A stretch of 64,000 nucleotides of DNA from a virus. A program made the translations under genes and the position numbers. Location of the stretch: IMG/VR virus record IMGVR_UViG_3300034280_001042, positions 1-64,000 of that record. One strand, given 5' to 3'. Shown piece by piece: positions 42,965-52,120 of the stretch. How positions within the stretch are numbered: the stretch's first letter is position 1; the number at the start of each line of letters is the position of its first letter. The notes under the pieces are model-generated. The model did no database searches and had not been told where the DNA came from. It was given only the letters and a program-made list of their open reading frames with translations.

Positions 42965-44425
42965 ATGATTTTATGCGATCCTTCGGCAGAAAGAGCCGTA
43001 TTAAGTGGCATTCTTCAATATGGTGAAGATGCTTTTTTAGACGTTAGTGATCTTATACAAGAGTCTACATTTACAGTAGATAGTAATCAGCTTATTTTTC
43101 GGTGTTTAAAAACAATATGTGAAAAGCACCAAAAACCCAACATAGACTTGGCACTAATCTACTCTACTGCACAAGAACTAGAAATTGGACATATTCTCAC
43201 AAAGAAAGAAGAAGCTTTACATTTAAAGGCTATTAGTGATTTTCCTGTTAATCTAGAAAACATTCGCAAATTTGCTGCAAAAATCAGAAAACTTGAAATT
43301 GCTAGACTTCTACATAAGCAACTCAAAACCGCTCAAGATAAAATCTTAGACGTTAATGGTAGCGAAAGTATTTCCTCTATCATAGGTATTGCTGAAGATA
43401 GTGTTTTTAATTTTGCTTCTTCTATTAATAATGATAACGATAATGCTCCGTCCTTAATGGGAGAAGGCTTAGAAGAATACATAGAATATCTACAAACCAA
43501 TACTATTGATCAGGTTGGTATTCCTACTGGCTTTCCGGTTTATGATCAAGCTATCGGAGGAGGATTGAGAAAGGGTACTGTTAATGTTATTGGAGCTAGA
43601 CCAAAAACTGGTAAAACACTATTGTCTGACAATATGGGTAGAAATATAGCTAAACTAGGTATACCTGTTTTAAACATGGATACCGAAATGAGCAAAAAAG
43701 ACCATATACATAGACTACTAGCTATGTCATCAGAAATAGAAATAGCTAAAATTGAAACTGGAAAATTCACAGAGTCTCCAGTACATAAAGCAAAAATACT
43801 AGAAGCTGTGACAGAACTAAAAAATATGCCTATACATCATAAGGTAATAGCAGGAAAACCTTTTGAAGAACAGCTATCCATTATGAGAAGATGGATAGTT
43901 AAAGAAGTAGGATTAAATGACGACGGTACAGCTAAAGATTGTGTTATCTTTTATGACTATCTTAAGCTTATGGATACGGCAGGAATGGATAAAGATCTCA
44001 AAGAGTATCAGCTACTAGGCTTTATGATGACAGCACTTCATAACTTTGCTGTAAAGTATCAAGTTCCAATCATGGCTTTTATTCAATTGAATCGAGATGG
44101 TATTACTAAAGAAAGTACAGATTCTGCTAGTGGTTCTGATCGTATTATATGGTTGTGTAGCAATTTCAGCATCTTCAAACGAAAGTCTGATGAAGAAATA
44201 GCAGAAGACGGGGTTGAGGGAGGTAATAGAAAACTTATTACTTTGATCGCTCGTCACGGAGGAGGTTTGGATGACAATGACTATATCAACTGTAATATGA
44301 AGGGCTGGTGCGCTAAAATTACAGAGGGTAAGACTAGACTAGAACTATTGAGTAATAATAAACAACACCAAGATGGATTTATCGTTGATGACGAAAATAA
44401 TAAAGAAGACATTCCCTTCGTATAA
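42965..44425 (+). CDS. dnaB: Replicative DNA helicase, DnaB-type
   Basis: 486 residues. The N-terminal CDPSAERAVLSGIL is the standard lead of the DnaB N-domain, followed by a linker helix region. Walker A GARPKTGKT (210-218), VLNMDTEMSK, CVIFYDYLKLMDTAG (Walker B) and PIMAFIQLNRDG with a TESTDSASGSDRIIW sensor loop complete a RecA-fold hexameric helicase. Unwinds the fork with the primase that overlaps its 3' end. Confidence 0.9.
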   Translation: MILCDPSAERAVLSGILQYGEDAFLDVSDLIQESTFTVDSNQLIFRCLKTICEKHQKPNIDLALIYSTAQELEIGHILTKKEEALHLKAISDFPVNLENIRKFAAKIRKLEIARLLHKQLKTAQDKILDVNGSESISSIIGIAEDSVFNFASSINNDNDNAPSLMGEGLEEYIEYLQTNTIDQVGIPTGFPVYDQAIGGGLRKGTVNVIGARPKTGKTLLSDNMGRNIAKLGIPVLNMDTEMSKKDHIHRLLAMSSEIEIAKIETGKFTESPVHKAKILEAVTELKNMPIHHKVIAGKPFEEQLSIMRRWIVKEVGLNDDGTAKDCVIFYDYLKLMDTAGMDKDLKEYQLLGFMMTALHNFAVKYQVPIMAFIQLNRDGITKESTDSASGSDRIIWLCSNFSIFKRKSDEEIAEDGVEGGNRKLITLIARHGGGLDDNDYINCNMKGWCAKITEGKTRLELLSNNKQHQDGFIVDDENNKEDIPFV

Positions 44426-45491
44426 TCAGTATCAGTTAAAAGAATTGTCTGATGCTGTTTGTGATGACATAGAAAATTTGTTAATTACTTTGGGTATTGA
44501 AGACTATAAGATTCTTGATAAAATGGTTATTATGCCATGCCCCATTCACAGTGGGGATAATGCTTCTGCTTTTAATCTTTATTACCAAGGAGATTCTTAT
44601 AGAGGAAACTGGAAATGTAGAACACATCAATGTGAGGGTGTTTTTAAATCTTCTATTATTGGTTTTATACGTGGATGTTTATCCAGAATCAAAAAAAACT
44701 GGACAAAACCAGGCGATGATATGATATCTTTTAATGAAGCCGTAGAGTATGCTGTACAATTTAGTAATCACAACGTTCGTGCAATATCTACACCTAAAAA
44801 AGATCAAGAAAAACATACATTTGTTAATACCGTTAACTATATCACCAAGAATAATACCAAAGCTACCAATCAAATAGCTCGTTCAACAGTGGTGAAGTCT
44901 TTACAAATCCCATCGTCTTATTTTCAAACTAGGAACTTTAGCAAGAAGATTCTAACAAAATACGATGTTGGAGAATGTACAACTAGCGGCAGAGAGATGT
45001 ACAACAGAGCTGTGGTTCCGATCTATGATCAAGACCATAAGCATATGATAGGATGTACTGGGCGAACAATTAATAATGAAAACCCAAAATGGAGACACAG
45101 CAAAGGATTTTCTGCTAATGAATCTTTGTATAATTTCTGGTATGCTAAAGAACACATTAAAGCACTCGGTGGAGTAGTTTTGGTGGAAAGCCCTGGTAAT
45201 GTATGGAGACTTGAAGAAGCAGGAATACACAACTCTGTTGCTATATTTGGTTCTTCGTTGGGAGATAAACAAAAAATGCTTCTTGATATTTCTGGCGCTA
45301 TGACTATTGTAACCTTAATGGATAACGACGAAGCTGGTAAAAAAGCAGCAGATCAGATTCTACAAAAATGTCAAAGAACGTATAATGTTAAACATATTCA
45401 ACTCACCGACTATCCAGATGTTGCAGAAATGCCTTTGGAAAAAGTAATAAAAGATATTAAACCATTAATTGAAAGCCATATCAAATGCTAA
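44373..45491 (+). CDS. DnaG-type primase with TOPRIM domain
   Basis: 372 residues from the ATG at 44373; an ATG at 44388 is equally possible. Zinc-binding site C56-x2-H59 (PCPIHSGDNASAF) with C82 and C87 (WKCRTHQCEG), a central RNA-polymerase domain, and a TOPRIM part VVLVESPGNVWRLEEAG and TLMDNDEAGKKAA. The combination marks a DnaG-like primase (short form). Overlaps the helicase by 53 bases, as expected for a helicase-primase pair. Confidence 0.85.
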   Translation: MDLSLMTKIIKKTFPSYNQYQLKELSDAVCDDIENLLITLGIEDYKILDKMVIMPCPIHSGDNASAFNLYYQGDSYRGNWKCRTHQCEGVFKSSIIGFIRGCLSRIKKNWTKPGDDMISFNEAVEYAVQFSNHNVRAISTPKKDQEKHTFVNTVNYITKNNTKATNQIARSTVVKSLQIPSSYFQTRNFSKKILTKYDVGECTTSGREMYNRAVVPIYDQDHKHMIGCTGRTINNENPKWRHSKGFSANESLYNFWYAKEHIKALGGVVLVESPGNVWRLEEAGIHNSVAIFGSSLGDKQKMLLDISGAMTIVTLMDNDEAGKKAADQILQKCQRTYNVKHIQLTDYPDVAEMPLEKVIKDIKPLIESHIKC

Positions 45492-46213
45492 TATTAGGAA
45501 TATCTGGAAGAAAACAGTCCGGTAAAAGTACTACTGGAAATTTTATATACTCTATCTATATGTCTAATCTTGGCATATCCAATAAAGTATATATCAACGA
45601 GTATGGACAAATTATAGTATCTGATTTATTGGGGGATACTAATTATGCTGGAGTATTTGATCCTACCAATCATTATGGTAATAACGACTATATTATTTCC
45701 CAAGTGTTTGAAAAATTAGCTCCATATATTAAGATATATAATTTTGCAGATGTCTTGAAGAGGGATATTTGTATGAATATTCTTGGATTAACCTATGATC
45801 AATGTTATGGTTCTGATGAAGAAAAAAATGCGCCAACGAACCTTCAATTAGACGGTAAGTGTCTATCAGCCAGAGATATTTTACAATATATAGGAACCGA
45901 CGTATTTCGTAAAATTAAACCAGACGTTTGGGTGGAAGCTACGATTACTAAAATAAAGAAAGATAAACCAGAGTTAGCTATTATTACAGACTGCAGATTT
46001 CCAAATGAAGTAGACATAGTTAAAAATAATAATGGTAAAATTCTGAGACTTTCAAGAGATTTGCATCATTCTGACCACATTAGCGAAACCATCTTAGATC
46101 CAGAAAATTATAATTGGACAAATTTTGATTTTGTATTAAATAATGATAATATGTCCATATTAGAACAACTAACAGAAACCAAAAATATTTTAGAGGAGAT
46201 ACTAAAATTATAA
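45485..46213 (+). CDS. Deoxynucleoside monophosphate kinase-like protein
   Basis: 242 residues. P-loop GRKQSGKS at residues 8-15, then a long insert; DVLKRDICMNILGL and LDGKCLSARDILQYIGTDVFRKI correspond to the substrate and R-x-x-L-Q-x-x-G-T-D motifs of T4 gene 1-type dNMP kinases, and IITDCRFPNEVDIVK to the later D-x-R-F-x-N-E motif. Phosphorylates dNMPs towards dNTPs. Overlaps the primase by seven bases. Confidence 0.85.
   Translation: MLILGISGRKQSGKSTTGNFIYSIYMSNLGISNKVYINEYGQIIVSDLLGDTNYAGVFDPTNHYGNNDYIISQVFEKLAPYIKIYNFADVLKRDICMNILGLTYDQCYGSDEEKNAPTNLQLDGKCLSARDILQYIGTDVFRKIKPDVWVEATITKIKKDKPELAIITDCRFPNEVDIVKNNNGKILRLSRDLHHSDHISETILDPENYNWTNFDFVLNNDNMSILEQLTETKNILEEILKL
46194..46198 (+). 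promoter_or_regulatory. Ribosome site deciding an ATT start
   Basis: AGGAG lies eight bases before the ATT at 46207, inside the end of the dNMP kinase gene. In this frame there is no ATG, GTG or TTG between the stop at 46147 and codon 46387, so this site is the best support for an ATT (or ATA at 46210) start of the nuclease gene. Confidence 0.55.
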
Positions 46214-47247
46214 TCACATACTTTCGAAGTAGTTCATATAATACCCACAGTCTTTGTGAGCAACAATATTTTATTGAATATGTTCTTGGATGGAGAGGTC
46301 CGTCTGGTCAAAAGGCCGATAAAGGAACTATTGTCCATAAGGTTTTAGAAATTTTAGCTGTCATTAAAAAAGGACAGCAAGACGGTATGACCGAAATAGA
46401 CGATGATGTAGTTGGCCATATTGATGTGAATAATTATAATCTGGATACTATCACACAAAAAGTATACAAGCACTACACAGAGAGATCTCCGCATCACAAG
46501 TGGGCACCTAAAGACTATAAGGATTGTCATTCCTGGGTTTATAAGGCAATCGAATTAAATAATGGCATGTTTGATCCTAGAAATCGTAATATTTTAATGC
46601 CAGAACAACATTTTGATTTTGAAATAAAAAAACCATGGTCTAAATACTCTTATAATCTTACAGACGGTTCTGTATTAGAGGGTAATTTGGCCATGAAAGG
46701 TACTATTGATTTAATAACTCTTGTTAATAAAGATACTATCGAGGTAATTGACTGGAAAACAGGTAAAAGATTAGACTGGGCAACGGGACAAGAAAAAACC
46801 CAAGAAAAGCTTGAGAACGATCCACAACTAAGAATTTACCACTATGCCATTAAACACTTATATCCTGATATTAAAAACATTATATTCTCTATCTATTTTA
46901 TTAATGATGGTGGACCTTTTTCTATTTGTTTTCATGATAGCGATATTGCTGAAACAGAAAATATACTTCGTAGAAAATTTGATATAATAAAACAAACTAC
47001 TAAACCTAAACTTAATAAGTCTTGGATGTGTAGTAAACTGTGTCATTTTGGTAAGACTACTTTTGCTAATACTAGTATCGAACCTGTTATCGAGTATAGA
47101 AATGGTCAGTTGTGCTCAAAGGACACGACCATGACAAAGTGCGAACAAATAAAACACGATCTAGACTTATATGGAATCGACGCTACTATAGGGCTATACA
47201 AGCACCCGAATCACTCCTTTGGATCATACAAAGCTCCCGGAACATGA
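46207..47247 (+). CDS. Cas4/RecB-like PD-(D/E)xK nuclease, non-canonical start
   Basis: 346 residues if started at ATT 46207; the first in-frame ATG (46387) would remove the whole conserved N-terminus TYFRSSSYNTHSLCEQQYF and KGTIVHKVLE. The catalytic core has Asp168 (KGTIDLI) and D182-W-K184 in EVIDWKTGK. Cys17 plus Cys275 and Cys279 (WMCSKLC) and Cys303/Cys312 are placed like the four Fe-S ligands of Cas4 and AddB. Likely a 5'-3' or 3'-5' ssDNA exonuclease in recombination, or part of the polymerase operon. Stop overlaps the dnaE start (ATGA). Confidence 0.75.
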   Translation: MIITYFRSSSYNTHSLCEQQYFIEYVLGWRGPSGQKADKGTIVHKVLEILAVIKKGQQDGMTEIDDDVVGHIDVNNYNLDTITQKVYKHYTERSPHHKWAPKDYKDCHSWVYKAIELNNGMFDPRNRNILMPEQHFDFEIKKPWSKYSYNLTDGSVLEGNLAMKGTIDLITLVNKDTIEVIDWKTGKRLDWATGQEKTQEKLENDPQLRIYHYAIKHLYPDIKNIIFSIYFINDGGPFSICFHDSDIAETENILRRKFDIIKQTTKPKLNKSWMCSKLCHFGKTTFANTSIEPVIEYRNGQLCSKDTTMTKCEQIKHDLDLYGIDATIGLYKHPNHSFGSYKAPGT

Positions 47248-49109
47248 AACAATACATCCCTTTGCATGTACATTCTCATTATAGTCTTATGGATGGTCTT
47301 AGTAAGCCAGCTCAAATAGCAACTAGATGTGCTAAAATTGGAGTTCAATCTTGTGCTATTACTGATCATGGATCTATTTCTGGAACAGTACAGTTTTATC
47401 AAGCACTTAAGAAACAAAAGATAAAACCAATACTAGGTTGTGAGCTATATATTTCTAAAGACAATAGTTCATTAAAAGTCAAAGAAAATAGCAAACTAAG
47501 TCACTTTTTAGTTTTGGCTAAAAACTATGCTGGGTGGAAAACCTTGATTAATATTGTTTCAGAATCTAACTCAGAATCTAACTTTTATCATAAGCCAAGA
47601 CTAGACTTTAAAACACTATCCAAGCTATTAGATGGTAATATTATAGGATTTTGTGGTCATTTGGGATCCAGTCTAGCTAATCTAATTCAAGAATCCACAG
47701 ATTCCATAGAAAAGTCTGGCACAGAATTCATTGCTCAAATGAAAGATATTTTTGGTCAAGACAATTTCTTTCTAGAAGCACAACTAATGGATAGAGAGTA
47801 TTCTAAAGAACAAATAGAAATGACAGAGCATATTAGAAGGCTTGGTCAAATAACTAATACTAAAGTAATCTGTACTCCAGATGCCCATTATTGTGAAAAA
47901 GAAGACGCTATTGATCAACGCATATTACTATGTAATAATCTTAAAACAACACTAATTGATGTCAATAAAAAAATTCTTAACGATGAATCTGTAGCTATGG
48001 ATTGTTTTTTTAAGTCAGATAATTTCCATATTCTAAGTCCAGAAGAAATGGCAAGTCTACATACAGACGAAGAAATAGAAAATACTAACTATGTAAATTC
48101 ATTATGTGAAGAATACGATATTCTACACAAACCTCTTCTTCCAGAATTTAAATGTCCGCCAAACTTTAATCCCGACGAATATCTAAGAGAACTATGTCGT
48201 AAAGGATGGAGAGAAAAAATAGATAAGCAAATAGCTAAAGAAGACCATCAACAGTATGTAGATAGAATCAAATTTGAACTAGAAATCTTACAAGGTGCCG
48301 GATTATCTAGTTACTTTTTAATTGTGCAAGATATTGTTAATCTCGTTAGATCTAAGGGTTGGTTGCCGGGTCCGGGTAGAGGTTCTGCTGCTGGATGTTT
48401 AGTATCATATCTAATCGGAATCACGTCTATCAATCCTATAAAGTATGATTTGATCTTTGAAAGATTTTATAATGCTGGTAGAAACACATCAGACCATATC
48501 TCTATGCCAGATATTGATGTTGACGTACCCATTAATAAAAGAGAACAGATTATCTCATATATTAAAAACAAGTATGGTCACGATAAAGTATCTCAAATGA
48601 TTACATTTAATACTATGAAGGGTCGAGGAGCCCTAAAAGAAGTATTAAGAGTCTATGGTAATATTAGTTTCGACGAAATGAACCGTATAACTAAATACAT
48701 TCCGGATGAAGCTAAAATTGCAGACGAACTACAAGAGATGAAAGAAGATACTGGAGAAGCATCAATTATTCGATGGGCCTTAGAAAATAATGTTGACAAA
48801 CTCAAAGAATGGTGCTATATATCTGAAGACAATACACTAGCAGGCCCTCTTGCTAAAAGATTTGAACAAGCTATACGTTTAGAAGGAACAAAATCTAACC
48901 AATCGAAACATGCTGCTGGTGTAGTTATTAGTAGCGAAAATCTAAAACTTGTTTGTCCTATGATATATGATTCTAAGAACAAGCAGTCGATTGCTGGTAT
49001 GGAGATGCAAGATTTAGAAAGCCTTGGCGTGATTAAATTTGATATTCTTGGTATAGCTATGTTGGATAAAATTATGACTATAACAGATATCCTTAAAAAT
49101 GGAGAATAA
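47244..49109 (+). CDS. dnaE-n: DNA polymerase III alpha subunit, N-terminal fragment (split DnaE)
   Basis: 621 residues from the ATG at 47244 (ATGA overlap; a longer form from 47112 would add residues that lie in the nuclease gene). PHP domain: HVHSHYSLMDG (8-18) and a later PDAHYC. Palm: GRGSAAGCLVSYL, then catalytic D423 and D425 in PDIDVDVP and D600 in IKFDILG, matching E. coli D401/D403/D555. The chain ends 21 residues after D600. No intein or splice junction is seen at the end (KNGE stop). Confidence 0.85.
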   Translation: MKQYIPLHVHSHYSLMDGLSKPAQIATRCAKIGVQSCAITDHGSISGTVQFYQALKKQKIKPILGCELYISKDNSSLKVKENSKLSHFLVLAKNYAGWKTLINIVSESNSESNFYHKPRLDFKTLSKLLDGNIIGFCGHLGSSLANLIQESTDSIEKSGTEFIAQMKDIFGQDNFFLEAQLMDREYSKEQIEMTEHIRRLGQITNTKVICTPDAHYCEKEDAIDQRILLCNNLKTTLIDVNKKILNDESVAMDCFFKSDNFHILSPEEMASLHTDEEIENTNYVNSLCEEYDILHKPLLPEFKCPPNFNPDEYLRELCRKGWREKIDKQIAKEDHQQYVDRIKFELEILQGAGLSSYFLIVQDIVNLVRSKGWLPGPGRGSAAGCLVSYLIGITSINPIKYDLIFERFYNAGRNTSDHISMPDIDVDVPINKREQIISYIKNKYGHDKVSQMITFNTMKGRGALKEVLRVYGNISFDEMNRITKYIPDEAKIADELQEMKEDTGEASIIRWALENNVDKLKEWCYISEDNTLAGPLAKRFEQAIRLEGTKSNQSKHAAGVVISSENLKLVCPMIYDSKNKQSIAGMEMQDLESLGVIKFDILGIAMLDKIMTITDILKNGE

Positions 49110-49111
49110 TT

Positions 49112-49297
49112 ATGGAGAAACAGTTCAGTCAATTAGCAGTAGGTGATAAGTTTATGGTAAATGGCGTACAATATGTTAAAGCAGTAGAAGTTAAAGTTAG
49201 TTGTTGCAAGTCGATCAACGCAACTGCTTCGGCTAACAGTAACGAGAAGACTTTTTTCCCAGGAAATACCCTAGTAACAGTGGAAACCAATGGCTAA
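49112..49297 (+). CDS. Small beta-barrel-like phage protein
   Basis: 61 residues. FSQLAVGDKFMVNGVQYVKAVEVKV and SINATASANSN then FFPGNTLVTVE follow a pattern of short phage proteins with a small beta fold (from memory of T4-like and SPO1-like genomes). Sits three bases after the polymerase N-fragment and overlaps the exonuclease by eight bases. Function unknown. Confidence 0.55.
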   Translation: MEKQFSQLAVGDKFMVNGVQYVKAVEVKVSCCKSINATASANSNEKTFFPGNTLVTVETNG

Positions 49298-49988
49298 TTT
49301 TCAAAAATTTTGTGTGTTCGATTTAGAGACAGATGGTTCTAATCCAGATGTCTGTAGTCCAGTACAAATTGCTGCTGTGATTATAGATCCTTTTAGATTA
49401 GAAATAGTGAAAGATTCAGAGTTTAATATCACACTAAAACCAGCAGCTTTGGAAGAAAAAGAAGAATACGCCTATGAAGATAGCGATGTTCTTGATTTTC
49501 ATGCCAAAGTAAGGGGGTGCGCTAAAGACAAGATTCTATCAGATTGGCATTCTTATCAGAAACAAGAGCATGGATGGAAGATGTTTGTATCTTACCTAGA
49601 TATGTATCATACAAGGTCCGATAGAAAATCTTGCTTTAGTGCCCCTATTGCTGCTGGATATAATATTAACAGATTCGACTTAAAAATCATAGATAGATTA
49701 AGTCAGAAATATAAGAACATCAATAAGGAAGGAAAATCCAGTCTTTTTTATCCAAGAGACGTTGTGGATTTAATGAATGTTGTATTTTATTGGTTCGAAG
49801 GTAATAACGAACTCAAAAATTACACACTAGACCATGTAAGAGATTACTTTGGTTTAAGCAAAGAAGGTTCACATGATGCTCTTAAAGATGTTAAAGACAC
49901 AGCAGAGCTTTTGATTAGGTTTATGAGACTATTTAGGAACACATCATCTAAGGTAAAATTTAAAGGATCGTGTACAGCAAATGGCTGA
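49290..49988 (+). CDS. DnaQ-like 3'-5' exonuclease (proofreading)
   Basis: 232 residues. Exo I D11-x-E13 in VFDLETDG, Exo II in AGYNINRFDLKII, Exo III H-x4-D in GSHDALKDVKDT: the DEDDh set. The chain is about the length of epsilon subunits. Found between the two pieces of the polymerase and overlapping the C-terminal piece by eight bases, so it is very likely their proofreading partner. Confidence 0.8.
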   Translation: MANFQKFCVFDLETDGSNPDVCSPVQIAAVIIDPFRLEIVKDSEFNITLKPAALEEKEEYAYEDSDVLDFHAKVRGCAKDKILSDWHSYQKQEHGWKMFVSYLDMYHTRSDRKSCFSAPIAAGYNINRFDLKIIDRLSQKYKNINKEGKSSLFYPRDVVDLMNVVFYWFEGNNELKNYTLDHVRDYFGLSKEGSHDALKDVKDTAELLIRFMRLFRNTSSKVKFKGSCTANG

Positions 49989-51606
49989 GTATTATACTTT
50001 TGATTGCGGTTGTAAATTTCCTGTTATTTCTCAGTCTGGTGAATTCCCTAAAATTGATTTTACTCCAAATGTAGAGAATCTAAATTTAGATTGCCAAAGA
50101 ACATGGGAACTGATATCAGAAGGAAATACAAAAGGTTGTTTTCAGCTAGAGTCTAGGTTAGGCCAAACGATGGCCCGTAAGCTTAAACCAGAAAATATGG
50201 AACAGCTATCTGGTCTGATCAGTATTCTTAGACCAGGATGTTTGGAAGCCTATAGAGATGGCAAAAGCGTATCTAATCACTATATAGATAAAAAGAATGG
50301 ATCTGAGTCAATTGACTTTTTCCATCCTGCTCTTGAAGAATCTTTAAAGAGTACCTACTCAGAAATGGTCTACCAAGAACAGGCTATGCAAATCTCACAA
50401 AAAATTGCGGGATTTGATCTTCAAGAAGCCGATATGTTAAGAAAAGCTATTGGGAAAAAGAAACCAGAAGAAATGGCTAAGGTTAAAAAGAAATTCATTG
50501 AGGGAGCAAAAAAGGTTAAAATTGTTGACGAATCTGAAGCAGAAGAGATTTTCGGTTGGATAGAAAAATCTCAGAGATATAGTTTTAATAAGTCCCACGC
50601 GATTTCATATGCTATTAATGCTTATATGTCAGCATATGCGAAAGCACACTTCCCAAGAATCTTTTTTGCATCATATCTAAGATTTGCTAAAGACAAAATA
50701 GATCCTCAACAGGAAATAAAAGAGCTGGTTAGAAATGCAACCGAAATGGATATTATTGTTTCTATTCCAGATATACGATATCTAAACGAATTCTTTATTC
50801 TCAAGAATAAGATTATTTATTTTGGATTAACAGATATCAAAGGGGTTGGTCAATCTGTCTTTAAGAAGATATTAAGCTTAACAAAAGAAATAGACCTCAA
50901 AACCGCAACATGGCTACAAATCCTAACTCAACTACTGCTCAATATTAATTCAACAGCAAGTAAAGCATTGATCTCTGCTGGGGCTTTGGACTATTTAAAA
51001 AAGAATAGAACAGAGATGCTATTTGAATATGATATATGCTCTTCTTTAACTAAAAAAGAATTACAGCTTTTAATGGAAATAATATCAGAAAGCAATCCCA
51101 AGAACCTCAAAGAAGCATTAGGTTCTATGTTGTTAATCAAAAAAGTGACTAAAAATAGGCAACCTAATATTCAAGCTTTAATTCAGTCTATAGATAAACC
51201 TCCATATTCTTTGCTAGATAAAATTGAGTGGTTATCTGACTCTGAGAATTCTTTACTTGGCACAGCAATAACCTGTTCCAAGCTGGATACTTATGATACT
51301 AGTATGTCAAACTGTAACTGTAAAACATTTAAAACTACTTTTACCAAAGAAAATATTGTTTTAGCTGCCGAAATTAGTAATATCAATATTACCAAAACCA
51401 AAAACGGTAAAAATCCAGGACAAGAAATGGCCTTTCTCACAATTGAAGATCAGTACGGAGTATTGGATTCTGTTGTCTTTTTTCCAGAACAATTAGCTAA
51501 ATATAAACATCATTTATTTGTTGAGAATATTCTCGTTTTTGTAGGAAATAAAAGCAAGACCAAAGACGGTCTTATAGTAGAAAAATGTTTCATCCCAGTC
51601 ACTTGA
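49981..51606 (+). CDS. dnaE-c: DNA polymerase III alpha subunit, C-terminal fragment (split DnaE)
   Basis: 541 residues. After a 45-residue N-terminal extension with DCGCKFPVI it continues at TWELISEGNTKGCFQLESRLGQ, which matches the fingers region just after the palm in unsplit DnaE, then ISILRPG, MVYQEQAMQI, FNKSHAISYAINAY, the helix-hairpin-helix FGLTDIKGVGQSVFKKIL and an OB-fold ending (LTIEDQYGVLDSVVF). All the parts that the N-fragment lacks are here. Its TGA is inside the -35 box of the ssb promoter. Confidence 0.85.
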   Translation: MAEYYTFDCGCKFPVISQSGEFPKIDFTPNVENLNLDCQRTWELISEGNTKGCFQLESRLGQTMARKLKPENMEQLSGLISILRPGCLEAYRDGKSVSNHYIDKKNGSESIDFFHPALEESLKSTYSEMVYQEQAMQISQKIAGFDLQEADMLRKAIGKKKPEEMAKVKKKFIEGAKKVKIVDESEAEEIFGWIEKSQRYSFNKSHAISYAINAYMSAYAKAHFPRIFFASYLRFAKDKIDPQQEIKELVRNATEMDIIVSIPDIRYLNEFFILKNKIIYFGLTDIKGVGQSVFKKILSLTKEIDLKTATWLQILTQLLLNINSTASKALISAGALDYLKKNRTEMLFEYDICSSLTKKELQLLMEIISESNPKNLKEALGSMLLIKKVTKNRQPNIQALIQSIDKPPYSLLDKIEWLSDSENSLLGTAITCSKLDTYDTSMSNCNCKTFKTTFTKENIVLAAEISNINITKTKNGKNPGQEMAFLTIEDQYGVLDSVVFFPEQLAKYKHHLFVENILVFVGNKSKTKDGLIVEKCFIPVT

Positions 51607-51630
51607 CACCAACCCGACTCCAAATATAAT
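51603..51630 (+). promoter_or_regulatory. Consensus sigma70 promoter for ssb
   Basis: TTGACA (51603-51608), 16 bases, TATAAT (51625-51630): perfect -35 and -10 boxes. Transcription should begin about 51637, giving a leader of about 45 bases that holds a repeated TTTGAGTTT and an AGGAGAATATT ribosome site before ATG 51682. Confidence 0.75.
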
Positions 51631-51681
51631 ACTCATGGCGTTTGAGTTTTTTTGAGTTTAAACTTTTAGGAGAATATTCAT

Positions 51682-52056
51682 ATGAATATTACTTTGCTTC
51701 GAGGGAATTTAGCTAGAGATCCAGAATTGCGTATTGTTAACACTTCAGGTAAGCAAACATCTGTGGTCAACTTTACTGTTGCAGTATCTAGAGAGTATGT
51801 GAAGGCTAGCGGAGATAAGGATAAGATTACTTCCTTTATTAACTGTGAAGCCTGGGATACCGGGGCTGAGATGATTGCAGAATCCTTTAAGAAGGGTGAT
51901 CTAGTAATGATTGAGGGATCTTTACGAAATGACTCGTGGGAAAAAGACGGTGTGAAACACAGCAGCTTGAAGGTTAGAGTAAATAACTTTTCAAAGATCG
52001 CTAAGCTATCACGACCAAGTAGTAAAACAGAAAATGCTGAGTCTGTAGCTTTCTGA
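51682..52056 (+). CDS. ssb: Single-stranded DNA-binding protein
   Basis: 124 residues. LRGNLARDPELRIV, VVNFTVAVSREY, FINCEAWDTGAEMIAESFKKGDLVMIEGSL and a KDGVKHSSLKVRVNNF are the OB-fold of bacterial SSB; the tail is short (PSSKTENAESVAF) and ends with hydrophobic VAF rather than DDDIPF. Own promoter and terminator, so it is probably transcribed apart from its neighbours and may be highly expressed. Confidence 0.9.
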   Translation: MNITLLRGNLARDPELRIVNTSGKQTSVVNFTVAVSREYVKASGDKDKITSFINCEAWDTGAEMIAESFKKGDLVMIEGSLRNDSWEKDGVKHSSLKVRVNNFSKIAKLSRPSSKTENAESVAF

Positions 52057-52086
52057 ACATAATTCATCCAGGAAAAAGCAGAATAC

Positions 52087-52109
52087 GGGGGCGAAAGCCC
52101 CCTTATTTT
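52087..52109 (+). terminator. Rho-independent terminator after ssb
   Basis: GGGGGC - GAAA - GCCCCC hairpin with a stable tetraloop followed by TTATTTT. The six-pair GC stem is the strongest such structure I saw in the window. It separates ssb from the following glycan genes. Confidence 0.9.
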
Positions 52110-52120
52110 GTATCTATAAT

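Noticed and set aside
47244-51606. Split intein like cyanobacterial DnaE
   Set aside because: No intein-type Cys start, block motifs or terminal Asn at either junction, and the break lies at another position of the protein.
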